A DNA stretch of 64,000 bases from JAJCYL01 sp963664285 (GTDB lineage: Bacteria; Bacteroidota; Bacteroidia; Cytophagales; Cyclobacteriaceae), in assembly GCA_963664285.2 (NCBI GenBank), contig CAXXNX010000030.1, forward strand, positions 4,499 to 68,498, given 5' to 3'. Below the pieces are notes generated by a model. The model saw only the letters and a program-made list of their open reading frames with translations, was not told the origin of the DNA and searched no databases. A program made the position numbers and the translations under genes. Shown in pieces: positions 18,477-29,074 of the stretch (position 1 is its first letter; each line of letters starts with the position of its first letter).

Positions 18477-20063
18477 CTATTCAGAAGTTTCTATCGGTTT
18501 AACAGGATTGGGCAATAAATACCGTTTTGCAAGCTCTGTAAACTCGCCAACCTGATTTTCTTCCCAAGCTTTATCATAATTGTATTCCTTTGCTAAAATC
18601 TCAGCAACTTTTGGGGCAATTCTGATACTTTCGGCCGCATCTAAGAATAATGCCCTGGTTCTCCTTGATAAAACATCTTCTACATTTCGAGCAAATTCGT
18701 TTCTAAATGCCCAGACTACCTGCGCTTTTGAAATTTTCAATTCTTCGCTTACCCATTCATTTAAACCTGCATTGTTATTGGTGAGCTCTTTTATTTTTTC
18801 TTCGTCGGCCCCGTAAAAATGAAGGGGGTCATTAATGTCGACATTTTCCTTATATCCATGTAAATGCAAATTTATTGTAACAGATTTTTTCTTAGGCAAA
18901 TCGGCAATCCGAACAGCTTTGTTTATAACCTCTTCTCCCATCTGGCGATAGGTCGTCCATTTGCCGCCAATCACAGTAATTAACCCTGATTCTGATTGAT
19001 AGATTTTATGCCCCCTGGATATTTCCTTGGTTTTCCCTCCCTCTTCTGCGGCAGCTAAAGGCCTCAGTCCGGCAAAAACACTTTTCACATCAGAACGACT
19101 TGGCTTTTTGGTCAAATATCTACCTGCTGTTTCTAGGATGAAATCAACTTCCTCTGCTGTCGCCATTGGCTCTATAGAAGTATTTTCTATGGGAATATCT
19201 GTGGTGCCTAATATAACTTTATCGTACCAGGGAACAGCAAACAGAACTCTGCCATCTTTTGTTTTAGGAATCATCAATGCATGTTTTGATGGTAAAAATT
19301 CTTTATCTACAACTACATGCACTCCCTGACTTGGCTGTACTATCACTTTTGCACCGGGATTATCCTTTTGTAGAATCTTATCAACAAAAACACCCGTTGC
19401 ATTAATCACAGACTTTGTATTTATTTTGTATTCGATGCCAGTTTCCCCGTCTTTAGCAATAACTCCACTGATCTTTCCATCGGTTTTAAGAGGTTCAATG
19501 ACCTTCATATAATTCAACGCGATTCCTCCATTATCAAAAATGGTTTGAACCATGTTTATTCCCAGTCTAGAATCATCAAACTGGCCATCATGGTACAATA
19601 CACTACCTCTTAAGTTTTGATTATTTATGGTTGGTATTTTTAATACTGTTTCGCTTTTTGATTGAGGTAATGACCTTCCAAAACTTAGCTTTCCAGCTAA
19701 TAAATCATACATAGTCAAGCCAATAGTGAAAAATGGAATGGCCCACCAGGAATATGAGGGGATTAAAAACGAAATATTCGATACTAAATGCGGGGCATTT
19801 TTACGCAACAGACCTCTTTCTCTCAACGCCTCAAAAACCAAAGAAATATTACCCTGTGCCAGGTACCTTACACCACCATGAACCAGTTTTGTGCTTCTGC
19901 TTGAAGTTCCCCTTGTAAAGTCATATTGCTCTAAAAGGATTGTTTTATAATCCCGCGTCACTGACTCAATAGCCGCTCCCAAACCGGAAGCGCCTCCCCC
20001 AATGATTGCAACATCCCATGTGATATTAGGATGAAGTTTAGATAAGATAATTTCTCTTTTCAT
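18477..20063 (-). CDS. glpD: FAD-dependent glycerol-3-phosphate dehydrogenase
   Basis: 528 residues, full length for aerobic GlpD, which oxidises sn-glycerol-3-phosphate to dihydroxyacetone phosphate at the inner membrane and passes electrons to quinone. The N-terminal FAD-binding motif is DVAIIGGGASGLGAAIE (about residues 16-32), followed by the family signature RGTSSRSTKLVHGGVRYL (about 50-67). Further family motifs are VINATGVFVD and FAGLRPLA, and the IGGKWTTYRQMGEE segment near residue 365. The C-terminal helical domain (VVWAFRNEFARNVEDVLSRRTRALF) is present. The gene is single, divergent from the VPS10-like gene, and no glpK or glpF is visible in the window. Its 3' end lies about 60 bases from IS30. 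Confidence 0.93.
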   Translation of the reverse strand: MKREIILSKLHPNITWDVAIIGGGASGLGAAIESVTRDYKTILLEQYDFTRGTSSRSTKLVHGGVRYLAQGNISLVFEALRERGLLRKNAPHLVSNISFLIPSYSWWAIPFFTIGLTMYDLLAGKLSFGRSLPQSKSETVLKIPTINNQNLRGSVLYHDGQFDDSRLGINMVQTIFDNGGIALNYMKVIEPLKTDGKISGVIAKDGETGIEYKINTKSVINATGVFVDKILQKDNPGAKVIVQPSQGVHVVVDKEFLPSKHALMIPKTKDGRVLFAVPWYDKVILGTTDIPIENTSIEPMATAEEVDFILETAGRYLTKKPSRSDVKSVFAGLRPLAAAEEGGKTKEISRGHKIYQSESGLITVIGGKWTTYRQMGEEVINKAVRIADLPKKKSVTINLHLHGYKENVDINDPLHFYGADEEKIKELTNNNAGLNEWVSEELKISKAQVVWAFRNEFARNVEDVLSRRTRALFLDAAESIRIAPKVAEILAKEYNYDKAWEENQVGEFTELAKRYLLPNPVKPIETSE

Positions 20064-20285
20064 TCATTCCCTCAAAGGAAGTATGATTTGCTTGGTATTT
20101 TAGACTTCGAGGTTAGATAAAATGTACTTGTTCAACCAGTTTTTGAATAAGGGATCGATGAATAGTATATTATTCATTTCGACATCATGGTGTTACTTAG
20201 CGTAAAGGTAAGTATTTACACCAATGGCTTTTTATTCCTTGACCCTTGATTTAAATTGAAATATTTAGACCTAAACTCATTTCCT

Positions 20286-23200
20286 ATGAAGGCTTTCAAA
20301 TCTGTAACCATTGGCGCATTACTTTCTTTCTTAATAATTAATTCGGAACTCTTTGCGCAGAAATCCTATGATGACTCCTTTTTTAATGGGACGAAGTGGA
20401 GGAATATTGGCCCCAAGAGAGGGGGGAGGTCATTGGCAGTATCTGGTAGCCCCGGTCGACGAAATGAATATTACTTTGGAGCAGTTGGTGGCGGTTTGTG
20501 GAAGACAACAGATGCAGGTCAAAACTGGAAACCGGTTACAGATGGCCAGATGAAAAGCTCTTCAGTGGGTGCAATTGCAGTAGCTGAAACCAACCCTGAT
20601 ATAATTTATTTGGGGATGGGTGAGACGGAGTTAAGGGGGAATATTATGCAGGGGGATGGAATCTATAAAACTACAGATGGCGGGAAAACCTGGAGAAATG
20701 TTGGACTTCAGGAAACACAGGCCATCGCAAAAGTACGTGTTCATCCTACCAACCCGGATATAGTCTATGTTGCGGCATTAGGTCATCCTTATGGTAAAAA
20801 TGAAGAGCGGGGTGTTTTTCGATCAAAGGATGGCGGAAATAACTGGGAAAAGGTAAAGTATGTAAGTGATCAAACCGGTACAATTGACCTGGTGATTGAT
20901 AGAACTGACCCGAAAATTTTGTATGCCTCGTTTTGGCAGGTTTATAGATCGCCCTATAAAATGTGGGGAGGTGGGCCGGAATGTGGTTTATATAAATCTA
21001 CAGATGGGGGTGATACCTGGACTGAACTGACTACAAACCCAGGGATGCCTGAAGCACCCATTGGAAAGATAGGAGTATCGGTTTCACCTGTAAACCCACA
21101 GAGAGTTTTTGCTCAGGTAGAAGCCAATGAAGGCGGTCTTTTCCGTTCAGACAATGGAGGTGCAACCTGGCAGAAGGTCAATGACGAACGAAAACTCAGG
21201 CAACGGGCATTTTATTATTCAAGAGTTTATGCCGATACACAAGATCCTGATGTTGTTTATATCCTGAACGTTAGATTTTGGAAATCAGTTGATGGGGGTA
21301 AAACCTTTGACCTGGAAATAGATACACCGCATGGTGATCATCATGATATGTGGATCGACATTAATGATCCTGAACGAATGATTGTTGCCACAGATGGCGG
21401 TGGATCGGTCTCCATCAATAGTGGTCAGACCTGGACAGATCAAGATTATCCTACTTCCCAGTTTTATCACATTATGACCACCAGTGACTTCCCATACCAT
21501 GTTTGCGGTGCCCAGCAAGACAATTCAACTATGTGCATTCCAAGTGAGGGTTGGGGCTTTAAGCAGGCCAGGGGGCCATCAACTGAGCATTATTATCCCG
21601 TTGGTGGCGGTGAAAGCGGTTATATAACTCAGGATCCGAAAGACCTTGATATTTTTTATGCGGGTAGTCAGGGAGCACTATTAACCCGCTATGATAGAAG
21701 TAATGGTCAGAAAAGGGATTTGCAGGTTTATCCCAGGTTCTTTTCCGGAGACCCTTCTAGTGACTTGCCTGAACGATGGCAATGGACTTTTCCCATTATA
21801 TTTTCTCCCGTAGATAACAATCGCTTATATACTTGCTCTCAACATGTTTGGTATTCAACAAATGGGGGTCAAAGCTGGGAAAAAATTAGCCCTGATCTTA
21901 CTATCGCAGATCCTGCTACATTAGGTAAAACCGGTGGAGTCATTACTAAGGATATGAATGGCCCCGAGATCTATGCTACCGTGTTTGCGTTAGCGCCATC
22001 TTATCATGATGTCAATACCATTTGGGCCGGTTCAGATGATGGATTAATTCATATTACCAGGGATCATGGAAAGAATTGGGAGAATGTTACACCTTCTGGT
22101 ATGATAAAAGACACCAGGGTCAGCATTATTGAGGTTTCCAAACACAATCCAGGCACAGCTTACGTGGCTGCCAAACGTTATCAAATGGATGACCGGAAAC
22201 CATATCTATGGAAAACATCGGACTATGGGAAAAGCTGGAAGAAAATTGTAAATGGTATAAGATCAGATGACTTTCTTCACGTAATAAGAGAAGATCCAAC
22301 CAGACCTGGCCTTCTTTATGCGGGAGGTGAACACCAGGCATGGGTTTCATTTGATGACGGTGATAACTGGCAATCCTTGCAGATCAATATGCCCGATACG
22401 CAAGTGACAGACTTGAGCGTGACAGAAAAGGATTTGGTTGCAGGCACTCATGGTCGTTCGGTTTTCATACTTGATGATATTGCTCCAATAAGAGAAATGA
22501 GTGAAGCTGTAGAGGGTAAGTCAGTTCATCTCTATAAACCTTATGCGGCATACAGAAGAGTGCAGGATGCTGTAATTCAATATTATCTGGCGGATGAGGT
22601 TGATGAGGTTTGGATTGAAGTACTTGATGAACAAGGTAACCTGGTAGAAAAGTTTGTTGGCAATGAACCTGAAGTCAAAGAAGAAAATGATCCGGTGGCC
22701 AGATGGTTAGGCGCTCTTCCTAAAGCACCTACCACCGCTTCAGGACTCAATCGTTGGGAATGGAAATTGAGATATCCGGGCGCAACATCTTTTGATGGTA
22801 TGATAATCTGGTCTGCCAGGCCTCAATTGGGACCATGGGCCCCTCCGGGATTCTATCAAATAAGATTAACCGTGGGAAAAGAAGTTCAAACACAATCTTT
22901 CGAGGTTCGTCTCGACCCCAGACAAAAAGATGTGGTGCTTGCTGATGTTAATGAGCAGTTCCAATTGGCTATGCAGATTCGTGATGAAACCACTAAGGCC
23001 AATGAGGCCGTGATCAAGATAAGGGATATTAAAGGCCAGTTAGAAGAGCAACTTAATGGCGCCGGTAAATCACTAAAAAGAACAGCTGATCAGTTTTTAG
23101 AGAAAGTCAGCGCTGTTGAGCAAGAACTTTATCAAGTGAAAAACCGCAGTAACCAGGATCCACTTAATTACCCAATAAAGGTTAATAACCGTTTGGCATA

Positions 23201-23381
23201 TTTGAGGAAGAGCCTTGAAAGCGGCGATGGAGCCCCTACGGATGGTTCCAGGAAAGTATTCAAGGAGCTACAAAAGGAATTGAAGGGTTACCTGGACCAG
23301 CTGGATTATTATTTAAAAAATGAGCTAATCAAAGTAAATGAGGAACTTAAAAAATCTAAAAAAGAGCAGATAGTTATATGA
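20286..23381 (+). CDS. VPS10/sortilin-type (BNR-repeat) exported protein
   Basis: About 1,031 residues from ATG 20286, which gives a good signal peptide (MKAFKSVTIGALLSFLIIN...LFAQ); an in-frame start 30 bases upstream would spoil it. The mature part is a beta-propeller with many Asp-box/BNR repeats of the form SxDGGxTW (KTTDAGQNWKPV, KTTDGGKTWRNV, KSTDGGDTWTEL, RSDNGGATWQKV, STNGGQSWEKI). This is the group annotated as sortilin/VPS10 or glycosyl-hydrolase-like. The C-terminal 250 residues form a beta domain (WIEVLDEQGNLVEKF) and then a Lys/Glu-rich, probably coiled-coil tail. Exact function and substrate are unknown. A strong terminator follows, so it is the last gene of its transcript. Confidence 0.85.
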   Translation: MKAFKSVTIGALLSFLIINSELFAQKSYDDSFFNGTKWRNIGPKRGGRSLAVSGSPGRRNEYYFGAVGGGLWKTTDAGQNWKPVTDGQMKSSSVGAIAVAETNPDIIYLGMGETELRGNIMQGDGIYKTTDGGKTWRNVGLQETQAIAKVRVHPTNPDIVYVAALGHPYGKNEERGVFRSKDGGNNWEKVKYVSDQTGTIDLVIDRTDPKILYASFWQVYRSPYKMWGGGPECGLYKSTDGGDTWTELTTNPGMPEAPIGKIGVSVSPVNPQRVFAQVEANEGGLFRSDNGGATWQKVNDERKLRQRAFYYSRVYADTQDPDVVYILNVRFWKSVDGGKTFDLEIDTPHGDHHDMWIDINDPERMIVATDGGGSVSINSGQTWTDQDYPTSQFYHIMTTSDFPYHVCGAQQDNSTMCIPSEGWGFKQARGPSTEHYYPVGGGESGYITQDPKDLDIFYAGSQGALLTRYDRSNGQKRDLQVYPRFFSGDPSSDLPERWQWTFPIIFSPVDNNRLYTCSQHVWYSTNGGQSWEKISPDLTIADPATLGKTGGVITKDMNGPEIYATVFALAPSYHDVNTIWAGSDDGLIHITRDHGKNWENVTPSGMIKDTRVSIIEVSKHNPGTAYVAAKRYQMDDRKPYLWKTSDYGKSWKKIVNGIRSDDFLHVIREDPTRPGLLYAGGEHQAWVSFDDGDNWQSLQINMPDTQVTDLSVTEKDLVAGTHGRSVFILDDIAPIREMSEAVEGKSVHLYKPYAAYRRVQDAVIQYYLADEVDEVWIEVLDEQGNLVEKFVGNEPEVKEENDPVARWLGALPKAPTTASGLNRWEWKLRYPGATSFDGMIIWSARPQLGPWAPPGFYQIRLTVGKEVQTQSFEVRLDPRQKDVVLADVNEQFQLAMQIRDETTKANEAVIKIRDIKGQLEEQLNGAGKSLKRTADQFLEKVSAVEQELYQVKNRSNQDPLNYPIKVNNRLAYLRKSLESGDGAPTDGSRKVFKELQKELKGYLDQLDYYLKNELIKVNEELKKSKKEQIVI

Positions 23382-23387
23382 GACGTA

Positions 23388-23424
23388 GACTTCGGAAGTT
23401 TTAAAAACTTCCGAAGTCTTTTCC
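23388..23424 (+). terminator. Rho-independent terminator of the VPS10-like gene
   Basis: A perfect 15-base stem (GACTTCGGAAGTTTT at 23388-23402 with its complement at 23404-23418), followed by a T-rich tail, starting seven bases after the stop codon. Confidence 0.85.
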
Positions 23425-23521
23425 TCCTTTCGCTTTTGTTTGTGTTGTCACCAACAACCACTTGGACCGTTCGTAGTGTTGTTGCCGTCCATCATTCACC
23501 TTAAGCTCAACTTAGACTTAA

Positions 23522-25142
23522 CCCGAAAAATTCATAGTAGACAATAAAAAACAGGCATAAATTGCTTATATTGAGATAGTTAGACAACAAAATAAGCAAT
23601 TAATTTATGCCTGAATATAAGGAAAAAGATACCGTATTTTATCGAGGAAAACAAGCTTTTAAATTTGATTTTTCAGCATCAGCGATTAGCTCAGACGGAG
23701 CGATATTGTTAAGTGAAAAAGTAGAGAGAAAGACTGGTCTATTAAAAAGCTTCGCCGCACTGATTCCTGACTATCGAAACCCCTTTTTTATCGAATACAC
23801 TTATGAAGAAATGCTTCGCCAACGGGTGTTTTTAATGATGCAGGGCTATCAGGATTGCAATGACGAACAAAAACTCCGAGAGGATCCGGTGATCCGTAAA
23901 GTACTAGATAGCGGATTATGTTCCCAGCCTACTTTAAGTCGATTTGAAAACAAGGCCGATCGGAGTCTGATCTACCAGATGAGTCAATGGTTTGTAGACC
24001 GTTATGTAGAGGAGTTGAAAGAGAAGACTGGTCAAATCATCATTGATGTAGATGGTACCGATGACCCTACTCATGGATCCCAACAACTCAGTTTGTATAA
24101 TGGCTATTATGGGCAGACTATGTACCATGAGTTGTTCTTTAAGGACGGGAACACCGGTCAGGTCATTTTACCAGTACTACGTCCGGGCAATTGTCACTCC
24201 AACAAATGGTTTGTGGCCTTATTGAAAAGGATTGTCATTAAAATCAGAAAAAAACTGCCCTCAGTAAAGATCCTTATTCGAGCGGATAGTGGCTTTTCAG
24301 GAGCATCTTTTTATCGGATAGCTAAGCAGTTTGACCTTCAATTTTGTTTAGGTATTAGTAGTAATGAAGTTTTAAAGACTTTTACCAAACAGACTATCAT
24401 TGAAGTAAAAAAGGAATATGCTTCAAAAATCATCAAACATCAAGAGTTTGTTGGCCCGTTTACTTACCAGGCCAAAAGCTGGGATCGTTCTGAAAAGCTG
24501 TACGCCAAAGTGGAGTCTACCGGAAAAGGAATGAATGTCCGTTACTTTGTGAGCAACTTTGAAGCGATGACCGCTCAACAGATTTACTTTGATTTTTATG
24601 TCAAGCGAGGTGATGCCAGTGAAAATCGAATAAAGGAACTCAAAAACATGACTTATTCCGACCGGCTTTCCTGTCATCGCTACTGGGCCAATTTCATGCG
24701 TTTAATCATCGCTACCCTCTGTTATGAAATGTTCCGGCAGATTAAATTATTAATTGCCAAAACAAAACACCACTTTGCTAAACGATGGCAAGTGGACAAT
24801 ATCCGGCTTTACCTGATGAAGGTTGGGGCGTGCCTGAAAGAAAGGAAAAGATCATTGACAATACAATTCTCAAGAGCCTTTAGATATCAATACCTGCTGG
24901 GCGATTTGCTTACGGTGAACTGACCGATCAGTTAAACAGTTTGGTTTAATCAAAAAAATGTTCTTCCATAAGAACACAATAGAGCTTTGACTGAAAATTG
25001 AAAAATTCTAACAAAAAAACGCTCTAATGTCCTTTGAAATCCAGAAACCTGGTTGATCTTCAAATTAATACATACACTCCAATCAAAAATAGTTAGCAAC
25101 CCATTATTAATCCCAAAATTGGTGGCCTATGAATAATGCGGG
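23522..25142 (+). mobile_element. IS1380-family element, copy C (complete)
   Basis: Complete 1,621-bp copy between TTAA at 23518-23521 and 25143-25146. On the left are about 100 bases of non-coding DNA after the VPS10-gene terminator. On the right the frame entering from the IS reads KLVTRPNGAVEL and stops, perhaps the tail of a lost gene, though this is too short to judge. Compared with copy B it carries small differences, including the tttggttt variant after the stop that it shares with copies E and F. Confidence 0.93.
23607..24923 (+). CDS. IS1380-family transposase (copy C)
   Basis: Intact 438-residue transposase, same protein as copy B (motifs IIIDVDGTDDPTHG, IRADSGFS, SENRIKELK). At DNA level it differs by silent changes, for example gggcag in place of ggacag near 24115. 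The start codon is again inside the inverted repeat at the left end (arms at about 23552-23569 and 23592-23613). Confidence 0.93.
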   Translation: MPEYKEKDTVFYRGKQAFKFDFSASAISSDGAILLSEKVERKTGLLKSFAALIPDYRNPFFIEYTYEEMLRQRVFLMMQGYQDCNDEQKLREDPVIRKVLDSGLCSQPTLSRFENKADRSLIYQMSQWFVDRYVEELKEKTGQIIIDVDGTDDPTHGSQQLSLYNGYYGQTMYHELFFKDGNTGQVILPVLRPGNCHSNKWFVALLKRIVIKIRKKLPSVKILIRADSGFSGASFYRIAKQFDLQFCLGISSNEVLKTFTKQTIIEVKKEYASKIIKHQEFVGPFTYQAKSWDRSEKLYAKVESTGKGMNVRYFVSNFEAMTAQQIYFDFYVKRGDASENRIKELKNMTYSDRLSCHRYWANFMRLIIATLCYEMFRQIKLLIAKTKHHFAKRWQVDNIRLYLMKVGACLKERKRSLTIQFSRAFRYQYLLGDLLTVN

Positions 25143-25273
25143 TTAAGTTGGTCACAAGACCAAATGGGGCTGTAGAATTATAATTTTGAGTTAGAAATAA
25201 TAGTAATTCATGAAGGACGTTCTTAATACTTAATCCTTTGGATTTTTGCAGTATTAATTTATTTATTTGTGTT

Positions 25274-26104
25274 ATGAAAAGAATTATTGCTTTATCACAG
25301 CGAGTTTTATTGCTTTTATTTCTCATTTCAGTGGGTAGTTGCGGAGGCGATGGAGAAGGTGGAAGATTATTTGAAACACTTACAGGATTGACACCAGCAA
25401 ATGATGTGGAATTGGGACGACAAGTAAGTGAGCAAATCAACGCAAGCCCGGATGACTACCCGCTCCTTGATGAGCAGGAATTCAGCTCTAGTTATGCTTA
25501 TCTAAACGCCATGAAGGATGATATACTAACGAGTGATGATATCATCTATGGCGATCTTTTTGCCTGGGAGTTAAAGATCATTGCTGACGACAATACACTT
25601 AATGCATTTGCTACTCCGGGAGGGTATATTTATGTCTATACGGGCTTAATAAAGTTTCTTGATAAGGCGGATGACCTGGCTGGCGTTACGGGTCATGAAA
25701 TAGCTCATGCAGATCAAAGGCACTCATCTGATCAAATAAAAGAAGAATTTGGTCTCACATTGCTTTCCCAGATTTTATTGGGAGGTAGTGGTGATGGAAT
25801 TGCTCAAATTGCTTCTCAAATAGGCGGCTTGGCCTTCAGTCGGGCTGATGAATCAGAGGCTGACGAATATTCAGTGATTTATTTGGGAGATACTGATTAT
25901 GCCTGCAATGGCGCTGCTGCGTTCTTCCAGAAATTAATTGATAACAACCAAACTGGTGGCACCCCGGAGTTCTTGAGCACTCATCCCAATCCGGATAATA
26001 GGGTAGAAGACATTAACGCAAAAGCGAATACTGATGGTTGCAGCACGGATCTCATTACTGAAACGGGAATGACCTATGCAGATTTCAAAGCAAGCTTACC
26101 CTAA
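25274..26104 (+). CDS. M48-family zinc metalloprotease, lipoprotein
   Basis: About 276 residues from ATG 25274. This start gives a lipoprotein signal (MKRIIALSQRVLLLLFLISVGSC), whereas the in-frame start 36 bases upstream does not. The zinc-binding HEXXH motif is HEIAH at about residue 145, and the third ligand is the Glu in ADESEADEYSV about 55 residues later. The segment NAFATPGGYIYVYTGLI before HEIAH is the usual M48 active-site strand. The set-up is that of BepA/LoiP-like periplasmic proteases, which help quality control of outer-membrane proteins; the lipid anchor suggests attachment to the inner face of the outer membrane. The gene stands alone between IS1380 copy C and an IS1595 element and looks intact. 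Confidence 0.9.
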   Translation: MKRIIALSQRVLLLLFLISVGSCGGDGEGGRLFETLTGLTPANDVELGRQVSEQINASPDDYPLLDEQEFSSSYAYLNAMKDDILTSDDIIYGDLFAWELKIIADDNTLNAFATPGGYIYVYTGLIKFLDKADDLAGVTGHEIAHADQRHSSDQIKEEFGLTLLSQILLGGSGDGIAQIASQIGGLAFSRADESEADEYSVIYLGDTDYACNGAAAFFQKLIDNNQTGGTPEFLSTHPNPDNRVEDINAKANTDGCSTDLITETGMTYADFKASLP

Positions 26105-26116
26105 TTAACAATAACA

Positions 26117-27190
26117 GCTAAGTTCTAATTATAACAGTATTTTGTTTAAATAGCTCATACAGATGATAGGCTTGATCCGTTAATAGCATAGTCAGAAACC
26201 ATTGTTTCAAAGTTGTTTTACTCTCTCTTATTCGGTCAGCATAAGCATACCAATTCAGGTAGTTTTGCAAATATTTGGAACTGACACCATTGAATGGGCG
26301 TAAGAATGTCCTAAGTTGAGTGTGAACATTGTTTACTTTTTGCAGATGGATTGTTTTATCATCTCTATCCACATGATCTTTGGCCAATAGCGCTTTGTGC
26401 TTTATGGAGGGGTTGTCTTTGGCAAAAGCCTTATAAGAAGGGTGCTTATCTGTAATCAAGGTTGCACCGTAGGCCAACTTCCCATCCAATGCCTTTGAAA
26501 TTTCTTCTTTGCTCAGCCGTTTTGATGCAACAGCTTTAAGGTACTTCTCCCCCTTGCGTTCAACCGCTGTTACTACCTGGACAACTGTGACCTCTTCCTT
26601 TCCCATATTCCGTATGAAATCGTTTCCCCTCTTTCTTGCTGCCCTATCTAAATTTCGACTGCCCTTGTTGTTAAGTGCCAGTTCCAATTCATCACATTCT
26701 ACTTCCGAGGATAACTGTTCGGGAACAAACTCATTTAGTGAACTCCAATATCTTATGCCGCCAGTCGAAGCTTGTCTGGATGCTTATTCCGATTTGTTTT
26801 GCTATCTTTTTTATCGGCATGCCCTGCTCCATGCAGCGCAGATAAGATTGCCATTTTGATTTAAGCTTGATGTCATACAAAGGTGTCCCTGTTGTTTCAC
26901 TGTACCATCTTTTACATTCATTGCACTGATACATCTGCACACCTTTTTGTCTGCCCCTCTTATATACCTTCTCGCTTGTGCAATTTGGACAGGGTTTCTT
27001 CTTTCTTTTCTCTGCTATTTGTTGTTGAGCGGCAATCAATACTTTGCCTTGTAATTCCTGCTCCTGGAGCAACTCATCCAACAATTCGGTTTGGGAACTT
27101 ATCGGCAATTGTGCAAATAAATTTTTGATCTCTTGACTTGATATCATATAGCGAAGATAATAATAATTGCTGTGTTATTTAGAACTTAGC
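26117..27190 (-). mobile_element. IS1595-family (ISXO2-type) element
   Basis: About 1.07 kb bounded by inverted repeats beginning gctaagttct on the left (26117) and agaacttagc on the right (27190). The same element occurs at 45771-46843 and as a fragment at the window start. I could not fix a target duplication here. It sits between the M48 gene and a glycosidase-like remnant. Its transposase is frameshifted. Confidence 0.85.
26118..27147 (-). pseudogene. IS1595-family transposase (one frameshift)
   Basis: The N-terminal part (to 26731) has a zinc ribbon (CPNCTSEKVYKRG...YQCNECKRWY) and a helix-turn-helix (MPIKKIAKQIGISIQTSFDWRHKIL). The C-terminal part (26118-26687) has the ISXO2 nuclease core, starting within CDELELALNNKGSRNLDRAARKR. 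Against the copy at 45.8-46.8 kb, one extra C in gtgaactccaat (near 26736) breaks the frame between the two. The ATG usually taken at 26687 is therefore not a true start. The stop codon overlaps the left inverted repeat. Confidence 0.88.
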
Positions 27191-27366
27191 CATAATTAGT
27201 ATCGTCTGGCACATTGAAAGTGTTGACAATGGCAGTCTTCAATGACTGGGGTTTAGCCGTACCAATTCGGACAACTCCCAGGGAATAATGTTCGATCCTC
27301 AGTCTGCGGGTAGCCGGTATACCACATGTGATAGGTGTCACCCTCTTTTAAGATATAGCCTCTTTC
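27191..27366 (-). pseudogene. Glycosidase-like lipoprotein, internal fragment downstream of the IS
   Basis: On the minus strand, directly after the end of the IS at 27367, the frame reads ERGYILKEGDTYHMWYTGYPQTEDR before it degenerates. The pattern RGxxLKEGDTYHMWYTGY is typical of five-bladed-propeller glycosidases (GH32/43/130-like). It continues naturally from the lipoprotein fragment on the other side of the IS (TWDERIHG). The downstream part is then cut by the IS1595 element. This is a remnant only. Confidence 0.6.
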
Positions 27367-27572
27367 AGGGCGTCCTTGAAAATTAGTTCAGCGAGAAGAA
27401 AGAGGGGTTAAAAATGGGATCAGGATTTTCAATAGAGGAGAGATTGATCATCATACTGATTACCTGCTCTTGAAAGAGTACAATTTTTGTTACAAAATAG
27501 AGTTTGAAAGTGCGTTTTTGGTGTATAGACATAGTGCTTCCTTTGAAGTAGAAAACGACTTTTGTTTTTTAG

Positions 27573-28920
27573 TTATGCGGCCTGTTGGAATGGTGGATCA
27601 ACTGTATTTAGCAATAGTTTTCTTTTACTAATTTTTACTGCGTTAGCGGTCATCACAGCAAAAAAGACAAACAGTCTTTCATTTTTCTCTCCTTTAACTT
27701 TAATCCTGTTGGTCCCGTAATGAGTTTTGTGGTCACCGAAGCTGCCTTCCATCACTGTAGCCCTTTGATTGGCGATGAGTCCACTGAGCCGACTGTCTTG
27801 TTTAGTAAGAGGTTGTGGGGCCTTTCTTAGGAAAGCAAGTGAAGATTTTCTTTTTGGTGCAAAATCTTCGATTGGCATTTGTGGCATAGATCAGGTCAGC
27901 TCCCAATTGATTAAGTGCTCCAAAGTGTCGTTTGTGCTTTACAGTACTAATCTTGAGCCGGGTGGATTCATTGAAAGCGTTGAAATTCATACACTCAATC
28001 ATGCAGATCCCATCCACTTGCAGCATATGTACCTTCATGCCAAACTCAACTCTTTTGTTCTCTTTTCCCCTGACTATCGGCCTGACATAGGGTTTTGCCA
28101 ATGATACGATGCGGTTTTTTAACTCTTTGGCCGGGTGGGTTTGTAGGAACTGCTGTTGTTCAAGTACTTTTTTGATGGTTCTCAGGTAATCTCTTTCCTG
28201 CTCATTAAGCAGTGGCAGTTTAGCATCGTTGAGAACTTGTTGAAGTTGGATCAACCCCTTGTGTAGCAGATACAACAGGGCTTTTTTACGCTTACGTCCT
28301 TCTTTATAGGTCTTCCTGCGTCTTTTCTCATAATCGCGTTGTCTGCGCTTTTGTTCAACATATTTGGAGCGAGGCCTTTTCTTTCTCACTACTTTGCACC
28401 ATCGGAACAATTGCTTTTCAAACACCCAATGGCAGCATTCCCATAACAGCTTTACATCAGTAGGAAAACGGATATAACTCTCATAACAGGTAGCGTCCAT
28501 TAAAAGCACATGGGTATTATTCATGTCTCTTTTCCAATGTTCGATCAATATTTGTTGGAGCTGTTGCCAGTCTGTATACTCAGCCAGATAACTGCGGATG
28601 CGGCTTACGATAGCATTGTCTCGAATCTTCTCTGTGTCTGATAACATTTTGCCACAGAACAACTGTAGGCTCCAATCGGAGTTAAAGCGTTCTATTAGTT
28701 TCTCATCACTGATACTCAGGTAGGACTTAAGAAACATCAGCGCAAACATCCCTTTTGAGGAAAACCACCGGGGAGCACCAGGTCCGTTATTTTCTTCAGG
28801 CAGGCAGTCCGCTAACTGATTCCACGGTAGACTATCATAAACTGCACCCAATTTACTGCTCTTAAACAAATACCATTTTGGAGTTAAACCATATTCGGGT
28901 TGGAAAAGCCTTTTTTGCAT
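27573..28920 (-). pseudogene. IS1182/IS5-type transposase (frameshifted near the C-terminus)
   Basis: Start chosen at 28920 (MQKRLFQPEYGLTPKWYLF); upstream in-frame codons lie in a hairpin. Core motifs are LLMDATCYESYIRFPTDVKLLWE (first Asp) and the IVRGKENKRVEFGMKVHMLQVDG and IYATNANRRFCTKK segments. The C-terminal catalytic part (ATVMEGSFGDHKTHYGTNRIK) lies in another frame, 27573-27887. A frameshift near 27850 therefore separates the Glu motif from the rest, and the protein should be inactive unless the shift is a sequencing error. Confidence 0.85.
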
Positions 28921-28969
28921 TCTAATTTGTGGTGTTAGATGTGTTCTACACCACAATCTAGCAAAACAA

Positions 28970-29008
28970 AAACCCCGAAAAAAGCCCTATTCGGCCGATT
29001 TCGGGGTT
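28970..29008 (-). terminator. Hairpin upstream of the IS1182-type transposase
   Basis: AACCCCGAAA at about 28971-28980 pairs with TTTCGGGGTT at about 28999-29008. On the minus strand a run of T follows, so it would end transcripts entering the element before they reach the transposase. A second stem (TGTGGTG / CACCACA, about 28927-28955) lies next to the transposase start. Both look like protection from read-through. Confidence 0.45.
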
Positions 29009-29074
29009 CTTTATCCTTTCAAACCTCTTTTAACTCTTTGATTATCAGAATCTTAATTTATTCAAAGACGCCCT

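Larger units (their letters stand above)
27367..29074 (-). mobile_element. IS1182/IS5-type element inserted in a lipoprotein gene
   Basis: Inverted repeats AGGGCGTC(C/T)TTGAA at 27367-27380 and, as complement, at about 29061-29074 enclose one transposase gene. Outside them lie the two parts of a glycosidase-like lipoprotein gene. A five-base near-duplication (GGAAG and GAAAG on the minus strand) may be the target duplication. It is not related at repeat level to the IS5-like element at 5-6.5 kb. Confidence 0.82.

Noticed and set aside
26105..27200. Eight-base target duplication of the IS1595 copy at 26.1-27.2 kb
   Set aside because: The bases next to the two ends (caataaca, cataatta) do not match well enough; later rearrangement or different true ends are possible.
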